In this document: positions 1 through 11,430 of the stretch, piece after piece | Layout of the letters: every line of letters starts with the position of its first letter | Position numbering within the stretch: position 1 is the first letter of the stretch | NCBI GenBank assembly: GCA_020152595.1 | Contig: JAIGNY010001179.1 | Span: 707,001 to 771,000, forward strand | From: Chiridota heheva | Lineage: Eukaryota; Echinodermata; Holothuroidea; Apodida; Chiridotidae | Reading direction: 5' to 3' | Length of the DNA stretch: 64,000 nucleotides | Made by a program: the position numbers and the translations under genes | The notes under the pieces: generated by a model | Told to the model about the DNA's origin: nothing | The model's database searches: none | What the model saw: the letters and a program-made list of their open reading frames with translations, nothing else

Positions 1-261
1 AATGTTTAGAATGAACAGTGTTAGTATAAAAGCTTCTTGTTTTTCAAACTTTTCCTGAGATTATGCAACATATCAGTTCATAATCCTTCATTACATTGAG
101 AACATGCGTAATCTTCTTTACCTTATTTCTCAACATGGGGGGGATATTGTTTCAATCTTTCTTCAAATAAAAGAAATTGAGCTCTCCCTTATCTTTGTAA
201 ATATTTATCTTTCTTGATCTGATCTTTATTCATACAATTTCCAACCTCTCTGCTGTTACTT

Positions 262-310
262 TTAAAGGAGCACCCAGCAGAGAAGCGAGGGCATATTTTT
301 AGGGTCTCTA
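262..310. repeat. Partial terminus of a short inverted-repeat MITE
   Basis: This stretch (AAAGGAGCACCC, then GCGAGGGCATATTTTTAGGG) resembles the left terminus of the complete element at 36453-36690. No matching right end was found near it, so it is at most a half copy. The rest of 1-890 shows no gene or other recognisable structure. Confidence 0.35.
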
Positions 311-889
311 GAAAAATAGAAAAATTGTTTTTCTCAATAACTCTGCTTTGCTATCAACACAAATTTTGATGTGAAATAAACATCGCTTTTCTTGTTATTA
401 GTAGTTCTGTGTTAAGTACTTTGAGATTCTAATGGTGGTTCAACATGAATGTTAAAAAATTCCAAACAGCCGAGCGAGCGATGAACTCAAGAAATGTTTG
501 AGAAAAATTCCCAGAAATTAATGCTCTCTCTTTGGCCGAGTGCTCCATAAGTCTCGGTCGGATATTGTTCTTATGATTGCGGTGTTTTCTTACAATCTTT
601 CTCTTCTTGTAAATTGCATCTTTAATTGGTAGTGTTATATGCATGACTTTGAATAAACTTTGAAATCTCTTCACCTTTTTCTTCTCTGTCTCGTACTATA
701 TCTTCTACTTTCATTTTCTCTAGACTTTGCCCAAACGTGTAAGGAGATCAACAGACTGCCTGTAATAAAACCTTGTGTTACTATTCAAAGATTACTTCTA
801 TAGTCGAACATTTCTATCTTGCATGAAAGGACCAACTTGAACTATGAAGAAATTTGTAACAAACTTGCATGAAAGTGACTTGCAACAGC

Positions 890-1840
890 ACACATTTTAT
901 TAAAAATCAATTAAGAAACAAAATGGTAAAGAAACTACTTCAATATCTTATCCATTAAGGAGATATTCAAGTTTAAAGCTTTGTCTCTTTCATGCAAAAA
1001 GGACTGGTAAGTCTACTTACTACGGTCGACACCCCATCTTCACTTTCTTAACAATTGTTAATGCATTTAAAAGAATTTAACTATTTTACTATATGCATTA
1101 TTTTTGATAAATCTTGGGAGCCGTGATGTCAAAAGTAGTCTTGATTGATTTCAGTCGTTTCAGAGAATCTCCTTAACAGAATAACATTTTTGGATACTTT
1201 CTTCACTAATTTGTCTTTATCGAAATTCTCTTTCATATAAAATGGAACTAATCCATTAAATCTTCTCCTGACATCCGTTGTTTCAGTCACAATTTTGTGG
1301 AAAAAGATTTCAACAAAGCAATACTTTTGCTACTAGTCTGATTTCAGTCATTTGTGTATAAATCTGATAATAGAATATTTCCTTCATGGAGTTGAGATTT
1401 CTAAACATTTTCTTCACCATTGTGTTGCTTTTGTCATGTCCTCTTTTAGACAATGTGAACTTGACCACTAAACTAATTAAAGGATTCAGTGGTCAAGCAT
1501 GTTTATCTTATATGAAAGAAGACTTCATTAGAAACAAAATGGTGAAGAATGCATTCAAAAATCTTACTCCGTTAAGGAGATCTTAAGTTTAAAGTTTGGT
1601 AACATTTGTGTAGAAACGACTGAAATCAGACTAGTTGTGATGTCATAGCCTCAGATTCCTCAGTCTTTATGTATTCTATCAGATTTTGTCCTGCGATTTC
1701 GTAGCTCCAAAAAGGAGTAAAACTGAATCTAGGAAGGGTATTTATAATATACCACCTGAAGGAAGTTTTAGGAAAATAATTTAAAGAATTCAATATACTA
1801 CTTTAAAATACATCAATCACAAGTTTAAGGATGTATGGAC
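890..1840. repeat. Cluster of arms of a foldback element family
   Basis: Arms of one family occur in both orientations. Plus arms run at about 890-1010 and 1478-1690, and minus arms at about 1150-1262 and 1340-1477. They share AAACAAAATGGTGAAGAA, TTAAGGAGATATTCAAG and the outer end GGATT(A/C)AGTGGTCAAGCA. The plus copy from 1478 continues to about 1835 with the same interior as the better preserved 53702-54288 element. The small ORF at 1386-1586 falls inside these repeats and is not a gene. Two arms meet head to head at about 1477/1478. Confidence 0.6.
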
Positions 1841-2021
1841 AGGTAGGGACAAATTGAGCTTAATTGGAAGAACATATGATATATACCATAAATTGCAAGT
1901 ATATTTTGTTAGGTTAACCTATTGTGTTTTATTTCTTCACCATTTGGCAGTTGAATATGACCAAGAGATTTTGAATTTCCTTAATTTTCCTCATTCAATC
2001 CAATAAAATGTGAATTTCTCC

Positions 2022-2956
2022 TTAACCCTTTCTGTACCACGCCGCCGCGATATTATTGCCGTTTTAAGTTCCCCATCGTTGACTCCGCCTCCCGAGTGCA
2101 TTTTCAAAAAAGTGCTGGTAGAGTAAGACTTAATAAATTCGCGACAAATGTGTCAATTCAAAAATATATGCAGCACGATTCCGATGGGCGGGTCACTGAA
2201 GCGGAGCGAGCTCGACTCTGCTGCTTGGAAAGATGAGGACCCTTCAATAATCAGCCCTTGATTAACCCTTACTCTTATCATGCAGCGATTTTATTGCCGT
2301 TTTGGGTTCCCTATCTTTGACTCCAAAAAAGTGCTGGTAGAGTAAGGGTTAATGAACCCGCGACAAGTGTGCCAACTCGAAAATATATGCAGCACGAGCC
2401 CGGTGGCTGAAGCGGAACGAGCTCGACTGCTGCTTGGAAGATGAGGACACTTCAATAATCAGCCCTTGATTAACCCTTTCCCGCGCCGTTTTGGGTTCCC
2501 CATCTTTGACTGCCTCCAGAGTGCATTTTCAAAAAAAGTGCTGGTAGAGCAAAGGTTAATGAACCCGCGACAAGTGTGCCATTTTGAAAATATATGCAGC
2601 ATGATCCCAGTGGACGGCCCACTGAAGCGGAACGAGCTCGACTCGGCTCCCTAGCGCATTTTCAAAAAAGTGCTGGTAGAGTAAGGATTATTGAACCCGC
2701 GACGTGTGCCAACTCGAAATTATATGCAGTGTGATCCCGGTGGGCGGCCCAGCGGGTCACTGAAGCTTAACGAGCTCAACTCTGCTGCTTGGAAGACATG
2801 AGGACCCTTCAATAATCAGCCCTTGATTAACCCTTACTCTACCACATGGTGATATTATCGCCGTTTTGGGTTTCCCCATCTTTTGACTCCGCCTCCCGGG
2901 CGCATTTTCAAAAAAGTGTCGGTAGAGTAAGGGTTAATGAACCTGCGACAAGTAAC
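2022..2956. repeat. Tandem array of TTAA-flanked piggyBac-like MITEs and a shared spacer
   Basis: Short elements at 2022-2133, 2262-2352, 2470-2559, a 3'-half copy at about 2650-2690, and 2827-2937 begin TTAACCCTT(A/T)CTC and end TGGTAGAGTAAGGGTTAA. The core reads GCCGTTTTGGGTTCCCCATC and GCATTTTCAAAAAAGTGCTG. Between them a shared spacer of about 110-130 bp recurs (GAACCCGCGACAAGTGTG ... CTTCAATAATCAGCCC). The duplicated unit is therefore MITE plus spacer, with a period near 190-210 bp. TTAA flanks with CCC/GGG ends fit piggyBac-type non-autonomous elements; that family call is inferred. Confidence 0.75.
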
Positions 2957-3060
2957 ATAACAGTTTGCATCATGCTCCAAACATCGACAATTATTGCCCA
3001 GGGGGTGGTGGTGGCTGGGGCACTTCCATTCTAAAGTGGAAGGTATGTGCTGCACAAATT

Positions 3061-3240
3061 GGACTGCAGTATGAGAATTTTTTTGGTTGACTGCAGTATG
3101 ACAGTTTATGATTTTGAACCTGTGATTTTTGATACCTGCAGTACGAAACTGATTTTTGAGACCAGCAGTATGAAATTATGCAATGTTTTTGAGACCAGCA
3201 GTATGAGATATTGGATTTTTGATACCTCCACTTATGCAAA
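3061..3240 (+). repeat. Degenerate short tandem repeat, core 'GCAGTATGA'
   Basis: Five to six loose copies of GACC(A/T)GCAGTATGA, spaced about 28-40 bp and separated by T-rich filler. The same motif recurs at 10283-10390, on the other side of the LINE cluster. Overlapping ORFs in both strands only reflect the repeat. From 3241 to 3890 I see no gene. Confidence 0.5.
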
Positions 3241-3892
3241 AAGGTAAACTGCTCAAGCGGCACATGTATATATACCTCACGTATGGAACATTCCCCTGAA
3301 GCAATTTTGATGAGAAGTTTTGCCCTTTTTATATTGCATCTGCACGTCCTTCAAACTTTAAAGGTATTTCCAACATGACCTATCACTTAACAGCAGATTT
3401 GTAATGAATTATGCAACTTTTTCAACTATTAACTTTGCATCCAGTTTATAGAGGATCACAGTCAAGTTCATGTCCGTGCCGTGAGCTATCTGTGTACCAC
3501 ATATCCAGTTTACTGTTCTTGAGATATCGCGTTTACGAGCTGGCCGTCACACACACATATACACTGCAATAGGTTCCTAACCAAAAACACGATGAACGTT
3601 CTTTTTATTTCACTATTTTCATATATATAAAAAAGATTTAAACGATAAGTTAGTTAATATGTTGTCTCCACAGTAGGTGCCAGCTTCCACCCTAGCTTCC
3701 CCAGTAGGTCTCCAACCAGTGCTCAACAACTGGTTGATAAAACGGCCACTGGCTTCTTGTAGCAACTACTTCAATGGAGGTGTGTTTGGACGTTATAAAC
3801 CACAAATAATGAGTTGGACAAACTTACCATTGCAATAACACTGTAATACAAAGGAAATGTTCAAGCTAACAGTTTCAAAAAATGGTTCCCAT

Positions 3893-4473
3893 CATTCTGA
3901 ATCTGAATCGGTTAGGTCGGCAAAAATCCTTTAAGAGGACATGAACGCCAACCGAGCGTAAAAAGTATGAGTAAAAAATGATATAAAAAACAACAACTAG
4001 TTAGCAATACAGGTGTCAGTAAGTTTAGCTTTGAAACAGTTGAGACTTAGTGCATGAACAATGTCTGACGGTAAAGCATTCCAATCCTTTAGTGTATGAG
4101 GGAAGAAAGAGTGTTTATATACATTCTTATTAGCATAGGATACCTGGAAATTAAGGTCATGGTTATTTCTTGTATTAGTTCTGACGGTGGGGATAAGTTC
4201 ATCTTTATTGATGGCGACAAGATTGTTATTGATTTTATATAGCATATGTAGCCGGGTGTTGTATCTTCTTGTTTCAAGCAGGGGCCAATCTAATTTATAA
4301 AGCATGTTTTTTACACTAGATTTATCAGAGTAGTCTGCCATACAGAACCTTGCTGCTCTCCTTTGAATATATTCAAGTTTATCCACATCGCACTGGTGAT
4401 GGGGGTCCCAGACTGCAGATGCGTACTCAAGTACTGGCCTGACTAGAGCTTTATAAGCAGTGGATTTAACGTC
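3893..4473 (-). mobile_element. CR1/L2-like LINE, 3' end (part 2 of a split element)
   Basis: This is the C-terminal part of a LINE reverse transcriptase ORF read on the minus strand, with the RT-tail motif 'ALVRPVLEYASAVWDPH' and downstream 'RRAARFCMADYS'. It ends near 3997, followed by a 3' UTR and short GATTCA-type repeats at 3893-3912. It is the direct continuation of 8432-9790: removing the intervening plus-strand LINE joins '...NCPT' to 'DVKSTAYKALVRP' in frame. A second copy of this 3' end lies at 9905-10258. Clade assignment to CR1/L2 rests on motif style and terminal repeats, not on a tree. Confidence 0.8.
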
Positions 4474-4928
4474 GGGAGCGCTACGGACACTTTGCTTCGA
4501 CATGCAAGCATCGCACTTCTTGCCTGAGATGTGCAGGGCATCACCAGTTGAGAGAATGCACTCAACCCCGCGAGCAACCCAAATGTGCCAACTGCAGCAG
4601 AAGTCACATAGCTAGTTACAAGGGTTGTAGCCGTTACATCCGAGCCACTGAAGAGATCAAAGTCAAAATCATGAAAAACCAAAACAGGAAACCCGCATAC
4701 TACAACACCACCACACTCCAAGATGTTAAGATTACCCAAGTCAACCAAGTAGCAAAGATTTCAAGATCCATCGTTGAAACTAACAAGGCTATGGAAGATC
4801 TAGAGAACAGACATGCAAAAGAAATCGCTGAACTAAATGAACGCCACAAACAAACAATCAAAGACATCAATGAAAGAAACGCACAACTATTTCACCAATT
4901 CAGAGGATACAATCCGCAGCCTCACTGA
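4474..4928 (+). pseudogene. LINE ORF1 C-terminal fragment with zinc knuckles
   Basis: The reading frame is open from near the insertion edge to the stop after 4928 and has no start of its own because the element is 5'-truncated. It encodes two Cys/His clusters: a degenerate one (CLRC..HH....C) and 'KCANCSRSHIASYKGC', the knuckle type found at the end of Jockey/I-type ORF1 proteins. A Lys/Glu-rich, probably coiled-coil tail follows ('HAKEIAELNERHKQTIKDI'). In the family, ORF1 binds element RNA. Only roughly the last 150 residues remain. Confidence 0.65.
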
Positions 4929-5169
4929 TTATAAGGGAAGATAGTACACTTTATCACAGATGTCATCATACAGATCACCTCCACCAGATCTATGAGTGAC
5001 ACTAAAAAGCCGATATCATAAACAACAAAGCCAGAGAAATATTGGGCATCAACATTGAACCAAAACATGTAACAGCAGAACTAAAGAAAAAATCTCCGAC
5101 ACGCGCCACAACTAAACCAAAAAGCTAATCAACCATCATTATATATAAACCGCATCCAACAATCTTTCA

Positions 5170-5865
5170 ATGTACGATTTTAAGATTCTACATCTCAACG
5201 CCAACTCCATCTTCAATAAGCAGCTGGAGATAATGGACTACTTATTTACCCAAGACATCGACATAGCATGCTTCAATGAAACAAGACACACCAACGCACG
5301 ACAACCACCTTACTTCCAGGGTTACACAGTCATCTCATCCCACCTAAATAACACAAGAGAACGAGGAGTAGCCATAGCTATCAAGTCAAACATCTCATTC
5401 CAACAACTCCGACTTCAGCCACCAACAGGTGAGGCCATCGGCATCACAGTAACTCTTGACACAGGAAGAAAAGTAGCAATCATCAGCACCTACCAAAGAC
5501 CTACAACAGATACAAGTTTCCCAACAACATGGTTCCGGAACATAATAAAGAAACACAAACACATTATCATCCTCGGCGATCTAAATGCAAAACACATAGA
5601 TCTGGGCAACAACACCACAAACTATCACGGCACACAACTTGTTGACATCCTCAACAACACCCAGTTAATTTGCCTGAACAACGGTCAAGCTACCAGGATG
5701 CCCACTAATACTATTCACGAACCAAGCCAACTAGACTACTGTTTAGTCTCTCAAAGCATCAATCAAATCATCCACAACTTTTCATCGGCGATGATCTCAG
5801 TTCTGACCACCTACCACTTGTACTTCATATTTCTAACAAACCGCAGTCCAAAGAACCGAATCTGA
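5170..5865 (+). pseudogene. LINE ORF2: AP-like endonuclease domain
   Basis: Opens with 'FKILHLNANSIFNKQLEIM' (the LNAN motif), then 'ACFNETRH' (catalytic Glu), 'IIILGDLNAKH' (GDxN), and should close with the SDH motif. The reading frame is lost at about 5785: the expected 'SSDHLPLVLHI' is found one base out of phase. This domain nicks the target DNA to prime reverse transcription. A one-base frameshift separates it from the downstream linker, so the protein cannot be made from this copy. The start at 5170 follows about 240 bp without coding signal after ORF1. Confidence 0.78.
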
Positions 5866-7898
5866 AACCAGATTACAAGAAGGCAGATTGGCCAAAATAC
5901 AGAGAGGAAATCACCAAAAACATAACCAACATCAAAAACATTTGCAGTTTCCAAGACATTGAACAAGCGGCACAGGACATCACTAACCTTATCGTCGCAG
6001 CAAGTGATTTATCAATACCCAAAATCAAACAACAAAAACCACAAGGCATCCCAATTCACATAAGGAACCTAATAAAACAGAGGAGGAGACTACGCAGATC
6101 TTTCTTTCAAACTAAAGATATCTCTATCAAAACCAATATCAACCAAATCACGAAAAGAATACAAGATGCCATTAAACAACAGCGAATCTCCCAGCATGAC
6201 AACTTATGCAAACAAGTATCAAATGAAAAAGACCCGGCTAAATTTTGGAAACTCATCAAAAAAACCATCAATATTAAACGAATTAAAACATCCAGCCCAC
6301 CCATCAAGTACAACGGAACAACTGCTCACAATGATAAAGACAATGTGGAATTATTCCGAAGCTTCTTCTCCACAGTTCATCAAATTACGGATGAACCCTT
6401 TCACAACGAGAAGATCTCAAAACTGGCTAACTTTATTCAACGTGGGTATCCTCAGTCCTACCACCCAACAAACAACATCAACCAAGACTTACATGATAGT
6501 ACGCAGATAACACCGCTCAACATAAAAGAAGCAATAAGGAAAGCAAAGAATACCTCACCAGGAAGAGATGGAATTCAATATATTCACATCAAGAAAGCAC
6601 CAGCATGCCTTCTACACAGCCTCATTCCAACACGGATTCTTTCCGGTCATCTGGAAAACTTCAAACACAATCCTCATACCAAAACCAAACAAAGATACAA
6701 GTCAACCACAAAACTATCGGCCCATCAGCCTACTCCCAATCCTGGGAAAGTGTCTAGAGAAGGTCATTTCAAGTCATCTCTCTAACTATCTCGAAGACAA
6801 CAACATACTCCCCGACAGCCAGGCAGGCTTCAGGAGGAAAAAGTGCACATCCGATCAACTCTTCCGTTTATTACAAGACACTATCACAGCTAAAAATCAA
6901 AGACGTCAAACAATAGCAGCTTTCTTTGACGCCGAAAAGGCGTTCGACAAATTGTGGCACAACGGCCTTCTCCTAAAGATGCGCAAATTCAACATCCCAG
7001 AACACCTTACACGATGGATCGCTAGCTATCTAAGGAGCAGAACCACTACATACACAATAAAAGACAGCTATTCTCAGCCTTTGACCATTTCAACAGGTAC
7101 ACCTCAAGGTAGCACTATCAGTCCAATTTTATTCATCATGTTTACAGCCGATATACCACAACCGCCGACAAAGAATATTCAACTATCGCAATTTGCAGAT
7201 GATATAGCCATCTGGTCCACATACCTACACTACGACAAAGCAGTAAACAACCTACAAAATTATATTCACACCATAGAAAAATGGAGTAATGACTGGAAAA
7301 TTCGACTTAACCCAGCCAAGTCACAGATCCTCCACATCGCAAAGAGACGGAAATTCGACGATAACACAATCCTCACATACCAAGGAACACCAATACCAAA
7401 AGTCACGCATGTCAAATACCTTGGAGTCATCATCGATCAAAACCTCACATTTCAAAAAACAACACAACGCAACTATTTCAAAGATGAAACAGCGAGTCAA
7501 TCTTTTACACAGACTAGCAGGCACTCAAGAAAATCCTAAAGCTACGCCGGAAACTTCAATGAAAGTATATAAAATGCTAATACGACCCATCATAGAGTAT
7601 GCAGCACCAGCTCTTTGCAACCTTTCTGATCATCAACTTGAAGTACGAAGCGACCCAACGAAGGGCTTGCAGAATTGCTCACCATCTACACAATGAAACT
7701 TCTGTAACTACCACCAACGCTATAGCCAACATCCCGACAGTCAAAGACCGCCTCATCAAGCTTCAAAGCAACTTTCTCACCAAATGCAAACAACAAGATC
7801 ATTACCTTCACGACTTCATCATCAAACACATTAACGCCAGCCATTTTGCCAAGAACAATACACCACTAGAACAAATCACCATTGCAGATTTCACGTAA
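5790..7898 (+). pseudogene. LINE ORF2: linker, reverse transcriptase and C-terminal tail
   Basis: Fragments in several frames give a collinear RT: '(N)TSPGRDGIQY' near 6550, 'YRPISLLPILGKCLEKVI' near 6715-6770, 'FFDAEKAFDKLWH' near 6925-6960, 'GTPQGSTISPILF' near 7100, the catalytic 'FADDIAIW' near 7192-7215, and 'VKYLGVIIDQNLTF' near 7410-7450. The tail 'MLIRPIIEYAAPAL' and 'ATQRRACRIAHHL' lies in other frames, up to the stop near 7898. The catalytic aspartates are intact but frameshifts break the chain near 6500, 7490 and 7640. Family role: target-primed reverse transcription. Confidence 0.78.
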
Positions 7899-8084
7899 TT
7901 TCAAGTTTACATCACGACTACAGCCTGCGAGCAGTCTCACCAGGAAGACGGCCACCAGCAAGCCTCATAGCACAGTGAAACAGTTGTAATTTTTCTATTT
8001 TAACCCCATTGTAAAGTCCTTTTACGAGGCAAGCCCTTTTTCTTTTCTCTTCCCTTCTCTTTTAGAAATACCAAGTTGTATACC

Positions 8085-8206
8085 GGTAAAAAGCCTGTTT
8101 ACTGGCTTCCGGTTATACAACTTCCTTCACAGTTCCATGACCTTTTTCAACATAATGACGTACAATACTCCGGTAAAAAGCCTGTTTACTGGCTTCCGGC
8201 AGTATA
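8085..8206 (+). repeat. Two copies of a 3' UTR hairpin
   Basis: ACCGGTAAAAAGCCTGTTTA followed by CTGGCTTCCGG occurs at about 8090-8122 and again at about 8169-8200. Each copy can fold: CCGG.AAAAAGCC pairs imperfectly with GGCTTCCGG, and the outer arms differ (GTATA/TATAC in the first, ATACT/AGTAT in the second) yet still pair. It lies in the 3' UTR of the Jockey-like LINE. Confidence 0.6.
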
Positions 8207-8431
8207 GCTCAAGACCATAGCTCAAGTCCATTACGCCAACGCCATGCCTTTCACCTTGTCCATCTCCTTTTTCCAGTCCTGCGTTCCTTTGTCGCGTCCG
8301 ATGTTTTGGGGTCTGGTTTTGTGTGTGACACGGCTAAAACAAGTTCTGTTCTTCCGACTCATCTAGGCCCATGGCCTAACTGTGGTACCGCTTGCGGTAG
8401 ATCTTTTATTCGAGTCTTCGTCGTCGTCGTC

Positions 8432-9790
8432 GGTGGGACAGTTTGAGAGGTTACGTTTTAATAGGCCAAGTATAGAGTTAGCTTTCTTGGTTATGTTATG
8501 TATATGTTTATCCCATCTAAGTTTATTATCAATTTCAACACCTAGGTATGGGTGGGAGTTGACATGTTTTAGTGGCTGGTTGCATAAGGTATACACAGGT
8601 GATTTAAAGCATTTCTTAGAGGAAATTGACAAGATGTAGCATTTAGCGGGGTTGAAATTCATTTGCCATTTGTTTTGCCATTCTTCAAGTTTGTTAAGAT
8701 CATCTTGGAGGATTTGTTGGTCAGAGGGGTTATCAATTGTTCTGTACACAAGGCAGCAAACAGTCTGACTGTGCTGTTTATATTATCAGGGATGTCATTT
8801 ACATATAAGAGGAAAAGTAATGGACCCAAGAAATGTACTTGTGGTACACCGGATAAAACCTGTTTAGAATCAGAGATTTCACCATCGCAAACAACACGCT
8901 GGATGCGGTTGTTGAGGAATGATGCAAACCAGGCCAGAAGATTTCCATCAATGCCATAGGCGGAAAGTTTGGATAACAGGCACTGGTGGGGGACTTTATC
9001 AAAGGCTTTTGAGAAGTCAAGAATAGCCATAGAGACGTTACTGTTTTGGTCAATTTGTTTAGAGATATCATTTATTGTTAAGAGGAGTTGTGTTTCAGTC
9101 GATCTTTTTGCACGGAAGCCATGTTGTAAATCATTTAAGATATTACGCTCATCAAGGAATTTCATCACATGTGAGTGGATTATATGCTCAAGGATTTTAC
9201 TACAAATGCAGGTGAGGGAAATAGGTCTATAATTAGCTGGGTTTTGTTTATCACCTTTTTTAAAAACGCTACATATGTTTGCTTCTTTCCGCTTGTTAGG
9301 GATAGTACCATTATCGACAGAGGTTTGAAAGAGGTCATCAGCGTGTGCTTTTAGAAACCATGGTGGTATTTGGTCAGGACCTGAGGCTTTGTTGGGGTCT
9401 AGGTTATGCAGTTGCTTTTTGACACCTTCTGGGGTAATTATAAGTTGGTTTATTTTGCTGTTGGTAAGTGGTTTAGTTACAGGAATTTGGGAGGTGTTTT
9501 CTTCTGTGAAAACACTGAAAAACTGGCCATTTAGAATGTTAGCTTTAGTTTTACTGTCACTGCAGAGTTTACCGTTATTTAGTAGATCAGACACACCTAC
9601 AGAGTTACTTCTTAATCTTTTGATATAGGACCAGAATGCCTTTGGGTTTTCGTTAAGTGAGTTTTTAAGTTTATCACAGATGAAGGTGTTTCTAGCTTCT
9701 TTGAGGTTTTTATGGACAGCCTTTCTAAAGCTTTTACAGGTAGTCCAGTCATTGGCTTGTTGATTAGTCTTAGCTATTTCAAACAGGATT
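8432..9790 (-). mobile_element. CR1/L2-like LINE, RT region (part 1 of a split element)
   Basis: A minus-strand RT ORF with 'NPKAFWSYIKRLR' near 9620, 'NKASGPDQIPPWFLK' near 9370, 'NYRPISLTCICSKILEHII' near 9200, 'AILDFSKAFDKVPHQCLL' near 9000, a damaged 'LSGVPQ..LGPLLFLLYVND' near 8830, then 'YLGVEIDNKLRWDKHI' near 8530. The catalytic FADD motif is destroyed by a frame break near 8755 (it reads 'FAALC'). The endonuclease half is missing: recognisable sequence ends near 9780. It continues at 4473-3893 after the nested LINE. Confidence 0.82.
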
Positions 9791-9904
9791 CACATTTTGA
9801 TCCTGTTGAGGAAACTCGTCCCAAGAAAATATACTTGACAAAGATCACCAGCTGAGCACTTCTACTAACAGAGGTAGGTGTGTGCTTCCCAGCAAACGAA
9901 AAAC

Positions 9905-10258
9905 ATTTGAATCTGAACCTGAATCTGAAATCCTTCAAGAGGACATGAACACCAACCGAGCGTAAAAAGTATGAGTAAAAAACTAGTTAGCAATACAAGT
10001 GTTAGTAAGTTTAGCTTTGAAACAGTTGAGACTTGGTGCATATACAATGTCTGACGGTAAAGCGTTCCAATCCTTTAGTGTGTGAGGAAGAACGAGTGTT
10101 TATATACATTCTTTTTAGCATAGGGAACCTGAAAATTGTCATGATTATTTCTCGTATTAGCTCTGACGGTGGGAATAAGTTCATCTTTATTGATGGCGAC
10201 AAGATTGTTATTGATTTTATATAGCATATGTAGCCGGGTGTTGTATCTTCTTGGTTTT
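9905..10258 (-). mobile_element. CR1/L2-like LINE, 5'-truncated second copy (3' end only)
   Basis: Closely similar to 3893-4265, including the ORF tail, the stop region, the 3' UTR (ACCAACCGAGCGTAAAAAGT on the plus strand) and a terminal GAATCTGAACCTGAATCTGA tract. The 5' limit is abrupt at about 10250. The ORF on 10011-10439 mixes this tail with unrelated upstream sequence and is not a gene. Confidence 0.78.
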
Positions 10259-10282
10259 TATGTAAAGCATTGACAGATTTGT

Positions 10283-10390
10283 TGGCAACTGCAGTGCGGT
10301 ATGAAATTATACAATTTTGATACCCGCAGTATGAAAGAACAAAATTAAAACAGTAAAATCTTATTTTGGGGACCTGCACTACGAAAATGA
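10283..10390 (+). repeat. Degenerate 'GCAGTATGA' repeats, second site
   Basis: Three loose copies of the motif seen at 3061-3240 (GGTATGAAATTATAC, CCCGCAGTATGAAAG, CCTGCACTACGAAAA). The two sites lie just outside the CR1/L2-like LINE copies. Confidence 0.4.
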
Positions 10391-10708
10391 TAAAGGAAAA
10401 AATAACTACTAAAAAAATTGTAGAAAACACGGTGTGCAACGAGAGCGACGTAACATCTGATTATTTTTTCTCATACTATTTCGCTCCGTTTTCACTTCAC
10501 TTTGCACCAATTTTTGTTTTATATCTTCATTTTTCTGTGGATGGGCTTCTGTTCTCGGTGAGATCGTTTCTTTTATATTTTCCCTTTCGTTCTGACCAGA
10601 CTTTCGCGCCTTTCGTTACTAGTACAGCAATTTGTATATAGTAGTTCCGCGACTTTTTTTCTAGCTCTCTTCGGTCTCTCGGCCCTTGGTTTTTTTCTTT
10701 CTTGTATT

Positions 10709-11430
10709 ATGCCGAAGCGCTTGTACATTGACCATGACCCTCCCTCCCCTCCCCGTGACCCACCTGCTACCTCCATTGACCATTCTTCAACCCCAATCCC
10801 CAAAATCTTAATTATACATGCCACCGACAAGCAAAAAAGCTTTAAAAACGTTTCTCCCTTCCTCATACATAAAGCGCTCTACGGCCTTATCGGTACCCTC
10901 CCCAAGGTCTCTACCCTCAGATCCGGCGATCTCCTGGTGCACTGCACCAGGGGCACTTAAGCCACCACCCTCCTCTCCACCCAAATCCTAGCCAACACTG
11001 GTATTGACATCAGTCACCCCCAACTGTTCCCTGAACTCCAGCAAAGGCCTCATTCGCACCAGAGATCTTGCTTACTTAATCGATGATGACCTCGTAGAGG
11101 AACTGGCAAGCCAACACGTTATTGAAGCCCGTCGTCTCGTTCTCAAGAGAGACGGAGCCGAAACACCCACCAATACAATACCATCTTCCTTACTTTCGCC
11201 ACACCAGCTCTCCCTCCCACATCATTGCCAGCTACTTAAGAATCCCAGTCGCCCCTTACATTCTCAACCCTCTACGTTGTTATAATTGCCAGAGGTATGG
11301 CCATGGGAAAAACTCCTGCCGCAGCCAAGACAACACCTCCTGCACAAATTGTGACGGTATAATCACCCAGCCAACCACCCCTCCTCGAAAGACTGCCCCA
11401 CCTGGCTTCAGAAAAAAACAAATATAACTA
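10709..11430 (+). pseudogene. I/Nimb-like LINE ORF1
   Basis: The start at 10709 is supported by the matching, though mutated, start region in the 46-47 kb copy. The N-terminal part has 'SFKNVSPFLIHKALYGLIG' and 'LRSGDLLVHC', the RNA-binding-like core seen in I/Nimb ORF1 proteins. After a stop near 10960 the reading continues in other frames to the zinc knuckle 'CYNCQRYGHGKNSC' near 11278-11320 and a second cysteine cluster ending in 'KTAPPGFRK'. From 11430 to about 12030 lies the proline/threonine-rich tail, also broken. Family role: nucleocapsid-like RNA binding. Confidence 0.7.

Larger units (their letters stand above)
4474..8431 (+). mobile_element. Jockey-like LINE, 5'-truncated, inserted into the CR1/L2-like LINE
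   Basis: A plus-strand non-LTR retrotransposon with the end of ORF1 (zinc knuckles), an AP-endonuclease, a reverse transcriptase, a C-terminal tail and a 3' UTR ending in a short (GTC)n tract. Its edges are sharp: the flanking CR1/L2-like ORF becomes continuous when it is removed. CGTCGG occurs at both edges (about 4470-4476 and 8427-8432) and is the likely target duplication. It is truncated inside ORF1 and carries several frameshifts, so it is a dead copy. No RNase H domain was seen. 'Jockey-like' is inferred from motif style. Confidence 0.82.

Noticed and set aside
1386..1586. Small secreted-like ORF (hydrophobic N-terminus)
   Set aside because: It lies entirely in foldback repeat arms also present at 53702-54288 without an ORF.
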